From contig CAMPKP010000038.1 of NCBI GenBank assembly GCA_946887295.1, forward strand, positions 1 through 23,764: a stretch of 23,764 nt of DNA, written 5' to 3'. Position 1 is the stretch's first letter; every line of letters begins with the position of its first letter. Under the pieces are notes generated by a model. The model had not been told where the DNA came from, searched no databases, and saw only the letters and a program-made list of their open reading frames with translations. Source of the DNA: an uncultured Gemmatimonadota bacterium. GTDB lineage: Bacteria; Gemmatimonadota; Gemmatimonadetes; Gemmatimonadales; GWC2-71-9. This document shows positions 7,505 to 14,902 of this stretch, in pieces. Position numbers and translations under genes: made by a program.

Positions 7505-9535
7505 TCAGGTGGGCTTTCTCCCGCAAGTCCTCCGGGGCAGTCCCGAGAGCCTGATCGCGATGTCGGAGAGCGCCGCCTGGTTCTCGGGCTTCCCCATGAA
7601 GGTGCTCTCGTAGCGCCAGGAGACCAGGGCACACCCGGCCGGCCCGAGGACCCTGCCCACCTCACGCACCTGCTCCGGCGACATCCTGCAGTTCGGCGAA
7701 TGGGTGCCGATGCCGCCGGTGCCGGGGCAGTCCCACGCCCCGATCTTGTCCTGCGGGCCCCCGTCGAGGAGGTTCATGCTGAGGATGATCTCCATGCCGT
7801 CGCGCGCGGCCATCGCGAGCGCGGCGTCCCGCCAAGCCGTCACGCTGCCCTTTCGGGCCGCGTACTGGGGCATGTAGAACTCGCAGACCTGGTACGAATT
7901 GCTGGGCTCGAAGGCGTTGTGGTCGTGGCCCACCCCGACCGGCAGCGTGGGGAAGATGTTCTTCACGTAGGCGCAGAGCTGGTCCACCCGCGCCTTGGTC
8001 ATCGTCCCGGGCGGGCCCCAATCCTTCGTCGTCGTGCCGGACTGCTGCGGCTCGTCCATCACCGAATTGCCGATGATGGTTCCGTCGGCGACCCCCTCCG
8101 CCACGGCGTCGCGGATCGCCTGTGTGTTGAACGTCTCCATGGCCGCCTGCCACTTGGCCTGATCGAACACCCCGTTCGTCTTGTAACGGTCGTGGGACGC
8201 GCCGGTCATCACCAGCACCAGGTGCACTCCCTTGGCCCGGGCCGCCTGGATGTGGCCGACCATCTCGGAGGCCGGGAAGAACTCCCGGCTCGCGGTGAAC
8301 GCGGCTGCTCCGCTCGAGCGGGTCGTGGTGGCATTCACCCAGAAATCGTTGACCCCGAACGGGACCCCTTGCCCGGGAACGTCGGGCAGCAGCACCACCT
8401 CCGTGGTGTCCGCGATCTCGCCCGCCGCCGCGGTCACGATGCAGGAGCCGCTCGCCCCGCCCAGGGGGGCGTTGAAGACGCCCGTCCCCGATACCGTGCC
8501 GCAGGTCGTCGCGTAGGTGACGGGCTCGGAGACCGGGGTGCCCAGGTCATTGAACACCGAAGCGACGAACCGGGTGGTCTCGCCCGGGCGGCTGGCGGCG
8601 ATGTCGGGCAGGAGCTGGACTCTGCCCACCGGCGCCGCGGAGACCTGGACAGTGGAGGTGTCCGCGAGGTCCGCGACGCTCGCGACGACCCGGTAGGTGC
8701 CCGGGACTCCCCCGGCGGTGTACCGTCCGTTCTGGGTGATCGTTCCGCCGGTCGCGGTGTAAGTCGCGGGCACGGCCACGCTGTCGCCCGAGGTGGTGTG
8801 GCCGTAGGCCTCGAACTGCACGGTGGCGCCCGCGGCGACCGAGGCGCTGGCCGGCGTCAGGATCACCTCCACCACCGACACCTCATCCGGCACGCCGGTG
8901 ATGGTCACGAGCGACGTGTCCGCGGCGCCGAACGCGGAGGTCGCGATCACCGGGAAGGTCCCCGGAGCCGTCCCCGCGGTGAGCGTGCCGCCCGCCGAGA
9001 TCGATCCGCCGGTCGTGGTCCAGCCCACGTTCACGGCCGCCGTTTCGCCCGCGCCCGTCAATCCCTTGGCAATGAATTGGACCGTCGCACCGCCGGCCAC
9101 CGTGGCCGCGGCCGGGGTGACCACCACCTTCGCACCGGTGACGCCGCGCACCACGACCTTCGAGAACCTCGACTTGCCGTCCACCGTCGCCTTGATCGAG
9201 GTCTTGCCGATTTTCGCGGCCTTGAAGGTCATCGCCGGCTGCGGCAGGCCCACCATCGTGGCCACGCTCGTGTTGCTCACCGTCCACCGAACGCTCTTGT
9301 CGAGCACCTGGCCGGCCTTGTTCCTCGGCTGCGCCGTGATCAGGAACTGGTCCCCCACGAACACCATCTGCGAGTCCGGAGTGATTCTGAGGCTGGCGAC
9401 CACGTTGTCCGTCACGGCGGCAGCGAGCCCGCCGGACGGCGCGGCGGCGCTGGGCGTCATCGGCTCTCCCTCGCAGGCGAGCAGCAGGCACAGCGGAAGC
9501 AAGCGGGCAGCGAACTGCTCGAACGGGCGGGTCAT
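7505..9535 (-). CDS. Secreted lipoprotein with about four Ig-like repeats and a C-terminal glycoside-hydrolase-like domain
   Basis: A 676-residue predicted lipoprotein. The N-terminus has a hydrophobic segment ending in LLLAC, a lipobox with Cys21, followed by a Ser/Ala/Pro-rich linker. Four beta-rich Ig-like (bacterial Big-type) repeats follow, about 45-131, 134-214, 220-299 and 302-385; repeats 2 and 3 show the diagnostic VVVTPAAATVAGGATVQF and VILTPASASVAAGATVQF openings and a GGSIS/GGTITQNG core. Residues about 390-665 are a different, alpha/beta domain (FGVNDFWVNA, VHLVLVMTGASHDR, GNSVMDEPQQSG, GVGHDHNAFEP, CEFYMPQYAARKG, EIILSMNLLDGG) that reads like a TIM-barrel glycosidase-type fold; Glu495 in VMDEP is the best candidate acidic catalytic residue. 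The enzymatic activity is unproven and I cannot assign a GH family. No clear ribosome binding site precedes the ATG at 9535. It is probably anchored to a membrane and exposed, acting on or binding glycans. Confidence 0.8.
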   Translation of the reverse strand: MTRPFEQFAARLLPLCLLLACEGEPMTPSAAAPSGGLAAAVTDNVVASLRITPDSQMVFVGDQFLITAQPRNKAGQVLDKSVRWTVSNTSVATMVGLPQPAMTFKAAKIGKTSIKATVDGKSRFSKVVVRGVTGAKVVVTPAAATVAGGATVQFIAKGLTGAGETAAVNVGWTTTGGSISAGGTLTAGTAPGTFPVIATSAFGAADTSLVTITGVPDEVSVVEVILTPASASVAAGATVQFEAYGHTTSGDSVAVPATYTATGGTITQNGRYTAGGVPGTYRVVASVADLADTSTVQVSAAPVGRVQLLPDIAASRPGETTRFVASVFNDLGTPVSEPVTYATTCGTVSGTGVFNAPLGGASGSCIVTAAAGEIADTTEVVLLPDVPGQGVPFGVNDFWVNATTTRSSGAAAFTASREFFPASEMVGHIQAARAKGVHLVLVMTGASHDRYKTNGVFDQAKWQAAMETFNTQAIRDAVAEGVADGTIIGNSVMDEPQQSGTTTKDWGPPGTMTKARVDQLCAYVKNIFPTLPVGVGHDHNAFEPSNSYQVCEFYMPQYAARKGSVTAWRDAALAMAARDGMEIILSMNLLDGGPQDKIGAWDCPGTGGIGTHSPNCRMSPEQVREVGRVLGPAGCALVSWRYESTFMGKPENQAALSDIAIRLSGLPRRTCGRKPT

Positions 9536-10132
9536 GGCGTTGGACCGGCGATGGGACCTGGGCGCACGCGCGTGGATCCCCGTGGGAGGTCTGATTCGTC
9601 CTGTATCGTCTTCGATTGCGGTGCGGAGGTGGCCCGGAGGGCCGATGGTTCAAAGATGGTGCGCGGGGCGGCGGCGCGATAGGGGGACGCCGCCGACGGG
9701 CTGGCTAGCGCTGCCTGCCGGAGCTCCCAGCCAGAGCGGGCCCCCGGGGCTTCGGAGATGCCCCTTATCACGAGGCAGGTCAACGACTTGTCTCGCTGAT
9801 CAAACCGCTACTGAACCCCGGCCTTCCGCTAAATGCGTTCAAAACGCTTGGGACCATCTAGACGCCGACGACGGTTCACCAAGCTACGGCTTCAGGTCCG
9901 CGCTCACGACGTGGCGTGCACGAGGGGTCTCGTGCTCCTCATGGGTGAAGGGCGCTCCCTACCAGAACGCCAGGCCCGATGGAATACTTCATCGCTCGCC
10001 GCGAGGATTCGGGATATCGTCAGCATCGTGGTTCCGGGGTGCCGCTCCGGTTGAGGGGAGGTCGGCAGATTTCTTGCCGTCCTGGGGGGCGCCGATACCG
10101 AACGCCGCTCTCCACTCACGGAGCCAACGATC
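9536..10132. other. 597-bp non-coding region between the minus-strand block and the glycan operon
   Basis: I see no convincing gene here. It should hold the promoters for the lipoprotein (leftward) and the glycan operon (rightward). A TTGACC hexamer on the minus strand (9784-9779) is a near-consensus -35, but no matching -10 follows. The part around 9780-9860 is less GC-rich than its surroundings and contains a short palindrome GCGTT-CAA-AACGC (9835-9847). A GC-rich hairpin with a 7-bp stem, GGCGGCG/CGCCGCC, lies at 9670-9694 without a following T-tract. A short minus-strand frame (10222-9989) is open but antiparallel to the start of the next gene; I do not call it. Confidence 0.6.
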
Positions 10133-11425
10133 GTGCAAGAAGTTGGGGAGCTTCAACTTAATGAGCTCATGGAACCAAGGAGCGCAGGCCCTCCCTCCGG
10201 TGGCGACCGCCCGGTCGACCACGGTGTTCCTGAGGTAGCCCGCCTAGCCGGCAGGCGGATTCTCGTCGTCGCCCCCCAGCCCTTCTATCAGGACCGAGGC
10301 ACCCCCATCGCGCTCCGCCAGGTGCTCGAGGCCCTCAGCCAGCTGGATTATGGGGTCGACCTCCTCACCTTGCCCCTGGGGGAGGATATCTCCCTGCCGG
10401 GGCTGCGGATATTCCGCACCGGCAATCCGCTCGGGATCCGGAGCGTGCCTATCGGGTTCTCGCTCAGAAAGCTGGCGCTCGATGCGTCGCTCACGGCGGC
10501 GCTGAAGACCCGGCTCACCCGGACCGCCTACACCTGCCTGCATGCCGTCGAGGAGACGGCCTTCCCGGCCGTGATGATGGCAAAGCGTCACGGCATACCG
10601 ACGCTGTACGACATGCAGTCGAGCCTGCCGGAGCAGCTCCTGAAGCACTCGGTGGCGCGGATCCCCCCGGTTCCAGCCGGCCTCGCGGCAGCCGAGCGCT
10701 GGCTGCTCGAGCAGGCCGACCTGGTGGTCGCCAGTGTCGGCCTGGCCGAGCGGGTGCGCCGAATCGCTCCCGCGACCCGGGTCCGGGAGTGGCGGTTTCC
10801 CAGCGCGATCGTCGGCGATCACGCCGCGGACGCCGAGGGGCTGCGACGCCGGCTGGGGTTGCCGGACGAGGCGCCGGTCGTGTTGTACAGCGGCACCTTC
10901 GAGGCCTATCAGGGTCTGGAGTGCTTGATCGCCGCCGCGCCGCGGATTCTCGACCGGGTCCCTTCGGCCAGGTTCGTGCTGGTGGGGGCGGACAAGGCCG
11001 GGCGGATCGCCGTGGAAGCAGCCGCCGCCGAGCTGGTGCAGGACGGGATCCTGACCGTGGTGGACCGGCAGCCGCGATGGATGATCCCATCCTATCTGGC
11101 GCTGGCCGACGTCCTCGTCTCGCCCCGCGCTTTCGGGGGCAATCTTCCCCTCAAGGTGTTCGACTATCTGGCCTCGGGCCGGCCGATCGTCGCCACCGAC
11201 ATCGAGACCCACCGTACCGTGCTCAACCGCGATCGCGCGGTGCTGGTGGCGCCGACTCCGGAAGGCCTCGCGGACGGTGTCGTCTCGGTGTTGTGCGACG
11301 GTGCGAAGGCCGCCGCGCTCGCGGCGGCAGCGCGCGCGTACGCGGTCGAGCACCTGGGATGGGGGCGATTCCTGCGGTCGGTGGCCGAGATCTACCAGGA
11401 GGTCCACCGCGATGTCCCGGCCTGA
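10133..11425 (+). CDS. GT4-family (GT-B fold) glycosyltransferase
   Basis: A 430-residue cytoplasmic sugar transferase using a nucleotide-sugar donor. The N-terminal Rossmann half begins at RRILVVAPQPFYQDRGTPIA (41-60), with the glycine-containing acceptor-side loop. The donor-binding half begins at VVLYSGTFEAYQGLECLIAA (249-268) and contains GNLPLKVFDYLASGRPIVAT (336-355), the GT4 donor-binding motif with Asp in place of the commoner Glu (FDY rather than FEY). The GTG at 10133 is taken as the start because GGAG lies 9 nt upstream; an ATG at 10169 is the alternative and would remove 12 residues that show no family similarity. It is the first gene of the plus-strand glycan operon; its stop overlaps the next start by 14 nt. 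Donor and acceptor sugars are not predictable from sequence alone. Confidence 0.9.
   Translation: MQEVGELQLNELMEPRSAGPPSGGDRPVDHGVPEVARLAGRRILVVAPQPFYQDRGTPIALRQVLEALSQLDYGVDLLTLPLGEDISLPGLRIFRTGNPLGIRSVPIGFSLRKLALDASLTAALKTRLTRTAYTCLHAVEETAFPAVMMAKRHGIPTLYDMQSSLPEQLLKHSVARIPPVPAGLAAAERWLLEQADLVVASVGLAERVRRIAPATRVREWRFPSAIVGDHAADAEGLRRRLGLPDEAPVVLYSGTFEAYQGLECLIAAAPRILDRVPSARFVLVGADKAGRIAVEAAAAELVQDGILTVVDRQPRWMIPSYLALADVLVSPRAFGGNLPLKVFDYLASGRPIVATDIETHRTVLNRDRAVLVAPTPEGLADGVVSVLCDGAKAAALAAAARAYAVEHLGWGRFLRSVAEIYQEVHRDVPA
11397..11403 (+). promoter_or_regulatory. Strong ribosome binding site inside the end of the GT4 gene
   Basis: AGGAGGT at an 8-nt spacing before the ATG at 11412. It fixes the start of the following glycosyltransferase gene and shows it is translated from within the overlapping end of the previous gene. 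The same frame is open further upstream to 11277 but without a comparable site. Confidence 0.8.
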
Positions 11426-12389
11426 GGCCCGCTCCGCCGGGTCCCAGGGCCTGATCTCGGTGGTAATTCCGGCTCGGAACGAGGCCGGCGGTATCGGCGA
11501 GCTGGTTCGGGACGTCCTGGCACAGAGACCCGCCGGGATGGAGCTCGAGGTGATCGTCGTGGACGACGGCTCGAGCGATCCCACCGTTGGCAGGGCGCGC
11601 GCGGCGGGCGCCACGGTATTGGAGCTCGGCGCCGGGTCGGACAGCGGCAATCCGGCACTGGCGCGGAACCGGGGCGCGGCGATCGCCGGGGGCGATCCGA
11701 TCGTCTTCCTCGACGCCGACTGCACGCCCCGACCCGGGTGGCTCGATCGGCTGCTCGCCGCCCACGAGGCCGGCGCGGACGTGGTTGGCGGGTCTCTGGA
11801 CCTTCCTCCCGGCCTCCCGGCGATGGCGCGCTGCGACTACTACTGCGGCTGGTACCACGTGCACTCCCGTCGCCGGCCCGGTGAAGTCCCGAGTCACCCG
11901 CCCGGCAATCTGAGCGTCCGGCGCGCGACCTTTGCGCGGAGCGGGGGATTCACCGAGCGACAGCCGGTGGCGTACGCCCACGAGGAGCTGGCGTGGCAGG
12001 CGGAAGTCCGGCGGGGCGGCGGCAGCATCCGCTTCGAGCCGGCTGCCGTCGTCTACCATCACAACCGGCCCGGGTTCGGCAATCTGCTCCGGCGCAACTA
12101 TCGCTGGGGCTACAGCGCGATCGAGAGCAAGGCGCAGTCCGGGGCCGCCCGGCAGGCCTGGATCTATCGCTACCCCGGACTGCTGGTGGCGGGGAGCGTT
12201 CCGCTGGCGCTCGGCAGCACCGCCTACATCCTCTGGTGCTGGCTGCAGGTCAGAGTGCTGGAGCCTCTGCTCATGCTCCCTGCCGTGCTCGCCGCGCGCC
12301 TCGCCTACTCCGTGGGGCTGGTGGCCGGCGGGATCCGGTGGATGCGGCACGGCGAGGCCGCCGAGGCCGCGCGGGCCCGCTGGGAGTGA
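11412..12389 (+). CDS. GT2-family glycosyltransferase with C-terminal membrane segments
   Basis: A 325-residue GT-A-fold transferase. LISVVIPARNEAGGIGELV (14-32) opens the nucleotide-binding domain, VVDDGSSD (49-56) binds the nucleotide, and FLDADCTPRPGW (99-110) carries the DXD metal site (Asp101, Asp103). GNLSVRRATFARSGGF (165-180) and HEELAWQAEVRRGGG (190-204) are the acceptor-side motifs, with an acidic pair at 191-192 as likely catalytic base. Hydrophobic stretches around 256-272 and 283-308 suggest membrane attachment at the C-terminus. The ATG at 11412 is chosen for its strong AGGAGGT; it overlaps the upstream gene by 14 nt. Acts presumably on a lipid-linked glycan at the cytoplasmic face of the inner membrane, feeding the exporter encoded two genes downstream. 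Confidence 0.9.
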   Translation: MSRPEARSAGSQGLISVVIPARNEAGGIGELVRDVLAQRPAGMELEVIVVDDGSSDPTVGRARAAGATVLELGAGSDSGNPALARNRGAAIAGGDPIVFLDADCTPRPGWLDRLLAAHEAGADVVGGSLDLPPGLPAMARCDYYCGWYHVHSRRRPGEVPSHPPGNLSVRRATFARSGGFTERQPVAYAHEELAWQAEVRRGGGSIRFEPAAVVYHHNRPGFGNLLRRNYRWGYSAIESKAQSGAARQAWIYRYPGLLVAGSVPLALGSTAYILWCWLQVRVLEPLLMLPAVLAARLAYSVGLVAGGIRWMRHGEAAEAARARWE

Positions 12390-12397
12390 GCGGAGCC

Positions 12398-13369
12398 ATG
12401 TGCGGACTCTCGGCCGCGATCTGCACTCGCGACCGGCCGGACCTCCTCGCCCGGGCGCTCGAGTCGCTCGTCGCCCAGACCCCGGCCGTCGCCGAGATCC
12501 TGGTGGTCGACAACGCGCCCGCCGGCGATGCGACCCGCTCCCTGGTGGCCACCCGCTTTCCATCGGTCCGCTACGTGACGGAGCCGGTGCCCGGGCTCGA
12601 CTTCGCCCGCAATCGCGCGCTGGAGACCGCGACGCGGGACGTCGTGGCCTTCCTCGACGACGATGCGGTCGCCGCGCCGGGATGGGCCGATTCGCTGCGC
12701 CGGGTCTTCGAGGTCGACGCCGAAGTGGCGGTCTGCACCGGGAGGGTCGAGGCGCTCACCCTGGAGACCCCCGGCCAGCGGCTGTTCGAGGCCAACGGCG
12801 GATTCTCCCGCGGCAGCGACCGGATACGGCTTCCGGACGATGCGAGACGCCTGCTGCACGGCCGCCGGGCGCCGCTCATCGCCTGGGCGATCAGCGTGGG
12901 AAGCGGGTGCAGCTACGCCGTGCGACGCGGCGCCGCCCGGGCGCTCGGCGGCTTCGACGAGGCGCTCGACCTCGGGCCCGCTCTCCCGGGCGGCGGCGAT
13001 CATGACCTGCTCTGGCGCGCGCTGGCGGCCGGCCATGCGGTGGTCTACGAGCCTTCGGCGCTCGCCTGGCACCAGCACCGCCGCGAGGTGGAAGCGGTAC
13101 ACGATCAGATCGTGGGCCACCAGCGCGCGGTGCTGGCGTTCCTCGGCAAGCATCTGGCGGGTCCCGATTCGCGCTCGCGACTCGAGCTGCTCGGCTACAC
13201 CGGCTGGCGGCTGGCGAAGCCCGGGGTCCGTCTGCTCCGTCGCGCCCTGCGGCGCGATCCGCTGCCCGCTACAGTGCTGCTCCGCATGTGGTGGAACTGC
13301 TGGGTCGGATTGCTGGTGTACCCCAGGGCCCGGCGGCTCGCACGGCGGCGGCGGGAGGCCGTCCGATGA
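12398..13369 (+). CDS. GT2-family glycosyltransferase
   Basis: A 323-residue GT-A-fold transferase. Motifs: AAICTRDRPDLLARALESL (6-24), EILVVDNAPAGD (33-44), PGLDFARNRALETA (65-78), VAFLDDDAVAAPGW (83-96) with the DXD site at 87-89, GSGCSYAVRRGAARALGGFD (168-187) and PGGGDHDLLWRAL (197-209) with the acceptor-side acidic residue. Closely similar in motif wording to the GT2 encoded at 14886-16127, indicating paralogy. The ATG at 12398 begins 8 nt after the previous stop; a GTG at 12386 in the same frame is possible and would overlap that stop. The C-terminus (about 260-323) is very arginine-rich with one hydrophobic patch (WWNCWVGLLVYP), consistent with peripheral membrane association. The stop overlaps the permease start (ATGA). 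Confidence 0.9.
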   Translation: MCGLSAAICTRDRPDLLARALESLVAQTPAVAEILVVDNAPAGDATRSLVATRFPSVRYVTEPVPGLDFARNRALETATRDVVAFLDDDAVAAPGWADSLRRVFEVDAEVAVCTGRVEALTLETPGQRLFEANGGFSRGSDRIRLPDDARRLLHGRRAPLIAWAISVGSGCSYAVRRGAARALGGFDEALDLGPALPGGGDHDLLWRALAAGHAVVYEPSALAWHQHRREVEAVHDQIVGHQRAVLAFLGKHLAGPDSRSRLELLGYTGWRLAKPGVRLLRRALRRDPLPATVLLRMWWNCWVGLLVYPRARRLARRRREAVR

Positions 13370-14154
13370 ACCGCCCGGGGGGCCGCCTCAGGCGGGTGTG
13401 GCGGTATCGCGAGCTGCTCCACAGCCTGGTGGTGCGGAACCTCAAGGTGAAGTACCAGCGGTCGCTGCTCGGCTTCGTGTGGACGCTGGTGAATCCGTTG
13501 CTGACGGTGGCTATCCTGGTCGTGGTGTTCAGCCACGTGGTCCGCATTCCGCTGCCCCACTACTGGGCGTTTCTGCTCAGCGGATACTTCGTGTGGAACT
13601 TCGTGCTCCAGACGCTCAACACCGGCACCTACATCTTCTCCGAGCACTCCAGACTCACCCGCAGCGTCGCGTTCCCCAGCGAGATCCTGGTGTTCGGCGC
13701 CGCCGGCTCGCGGCTGATCGAGTTCGTCGCCGAGCTGGCGCTGGTCCTGGTCGCGCTGGTGCTGCTCCACCACCGCCAGGTGCCGGAGAGCTTCGTGGTG
13801 CTGCCGGTGCTGGTCCTGATCCAGCTCCTGCTGGTGATCGGGCTGGCCCTTCCGATCGCGACGCTCTCGGTCTTCTACTACGACGTCTATCACGCGCTGC
13901 CGATAGCGCTCACCACCTTGTTCTACCTGTCACCGGTGTTCTATCCGGCCGAGATGGTGCCCGAGTCGGCCCGCGCGATCTATTTCCTCAATCCCGTCGC
14001 CGGACTGCTGACGCTCTACCAGGACGTGCTCTATTGGGGCCGGATGCCGTCGCTCCACCTGCTGGGCGGCATGCTCGCCGCCGCGTTCGCCGTCTACCTG
14101 CTGGGCTATGCCGTCTTCCGCCGCTACGCCGCGGTCTTCCCCGAGATCGTCTGA
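13366..14154 (+). CDS. ABC-2 type polysaccharide exporter permease (Wzm/TagG-like)
   Basis: A 262-residue inner-membrane subunit of an ABC exporter for lipid-linked polysaccharides. The N-terminus is amphipathic and basic (YRELLHSLVVRNLKVKYQRS, 14-33), as is typical of this family, and runs into LLGFVWTLVNPLLTV. About six membrane spans lie near 38-58, 67-88, 115-135, 145-170, 175-195 and 228-250. The SPVFYPAEMVP loop (189-199) and LNPVAGLLTLYQDVLYWG (208-225) are characteristic of O-antigen and teichoic-acid type permeases. Length is normal for the family. The ATG at 13366 overlaps the upstream stop (ATGA) and has GGGAGG 7 nt upstream. The partner ATPase follows after 1 nt, so both are made together. 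Confidence 0.94.
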   Translation: MNRPGGRLRRVWRYRELLHSLVVRNLKVKYQRSLLGFVWTLVNPLLTVAILVVVFSHVVRIPLPHYWAFLLSGYFVWNFVLQTLNTGTYIFSEHSRLTRSVAFPSEILVFGAAGSRLIEFVAELALVLVALVLLHHRQVPESFVVLPVLVLIQLLLVIGLALPIATLSVFYYDVYHALPIALTTLFYLSPVFYPAEMVPESARAIYFLNPVAGLLTLYQDVLYWGRMPSLHLLGGMLAAAFAVYLLGYAVFRRYAAVFPEIV

Positions 14155-14155
14155 G

Positions 14156-14902
14156 ATGGCGGCCGCGCCCGCCGTCGCGCTTCGGGGCGTCTCGAAGCGG
14201 TTCTACTTCTACCAGCACCGCACCAGCTCGCTCCGGGAGTGGTTCATCCGTCGGGTGCTGCGCCGGCCGCTGCACGTCCGGCGGGCGGAGTTCACACTGC
14301 GCGAGTTGCACCTGGAGGTGCAGCGGGGCGAGGCGGTGGCGCTGCTGGGCCGGAACGGCTCGGGCAAGAGCACGGCGCTCCGGCTGATTGCCGGGATCTA
14401 CCAGCCGTCCACCGGGACGGTCGAGACCAACGGGCGGATCACGGCCGTGATCGAGCTCGGCGCCGGCTTCCACCCCGAGCTGACCGGAGCCGAGAACATC
14501 GCGCTGTACGCCGCCGTGCTCGGCCTTACCCGGCGGGAGCTCGCCGCCCGCTACGACGAGATCGTCGAGTTCGCCGCGATCCCGGACCTGCCCGACACGC
14601 CCCTCAAGTACTACTCCTCCGGCATGGAGGCGCGGCTCGCCTTCTCGGTGGCGGTATGCCTCCAGCCGGATATCCTGCTGCTCGACGAGGTGCTCGCCGT
14701 CGGCGATCAGGCGTTCCGCGAGCGCTGCCTCGAGCGGCTCCGGATCTATCACGAGCGGGGCGGAACGCTCATCCTGGTCTCCCACGAGCTGGACCAGCTG
14801 CGCGAGCTCTGCAGCCGGGGCATCTGGCTGGCCGACGGCCGTGTGGTGATGGACGGCCCGATCGACGCCGTGCTGGCGGGATATCGTGGCGAGAAGCGCT
14901 GA
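14156..14902 (+). CDS. ABC-type polysaccharide exporter ATPase (Wzt/TagH-like), without a C-terminal carbohydrate-binding domain
   Basis: A 248-residue nucleotide-binding subunit. Walker A GRNGSGKS (65-72), signature loop YYSSGMEARLAFSVA (152-166), Walker B DILLLDE (172-178), D-loop AVGD (181-184) and switch His210 in LVSHEL are all intact. The N-terminal insert between the first strand and Walker A (about 20-48, FYQHRTSSLREWFIRRVL) and the ELGAGFHPELTGAENI block (100-115) are hallmarks of the polysaccharide-export ATPases. It ends right after the nucleotide-binding domain, so the extra O-antigen-recognising domain found in some Wzt proteins is absent. The gene starts 1 nt after the permease stop and overlaps the next gene by 17 nt. 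Together with the permease it should move a lipid-linked glycan from the cytoplasmic to the periplasmic face. Confidence 0.94.
   Translation: MAAAPAVALRGVSKRFYFYQHRTSSLREWFIRRVLRRPLHVRRAEFTLRELHLEVQRGEAVALLGRNGSGKSTALRLIAGIYQPSTGTVETNGRITAVIELGAGFHPELTGAENIALYAAVLGLTRRELAARYDEIVEFAAIPDLPDTPLKYYSSGMEARLAFSVAVCLQPDILLLDEVLAVGDQAFRERCLERLRIYHERGGTLILVSHELDQLRELCSRGIWLADGRVVMDGPIDAVLAGYRGEKR

Noticed and set aside
5151..7613. Plus-strand open frame of 820 codons
   Set aside because: It is antisense to the antiporter and the regulator. The translation is His/Arg/Gln-rich with no hydrophobic pattern or domain.
7424..9682. Plus-strand open frame of 752 codons
   Set aside because: It is antisense to the lipoprotein gene, whose Ig-like repeats and lipobox identify the real strand.
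9670..9694. GC-rich hairpin as a rho-independent terminator
   Set aside because: The stem (7 bp, 11-nt loop) has no T-tract on either side, and such hairpins are common in DNA of this composition.
9989..10222. Short minus-strand frame (77 codons) at the start of the glycan operon
   Set aside because: It is codon-aligned antisense to the first codons of the GT4 gene and has no recognisable motif. It could be a gene remnant, but support is too thin to call it.
10244..11725. Minus-strand open frame of 493 codons
   Set aside because: It is antisense to the GT4 gene and the start of the next GT2 gene; no domain is recognisable.
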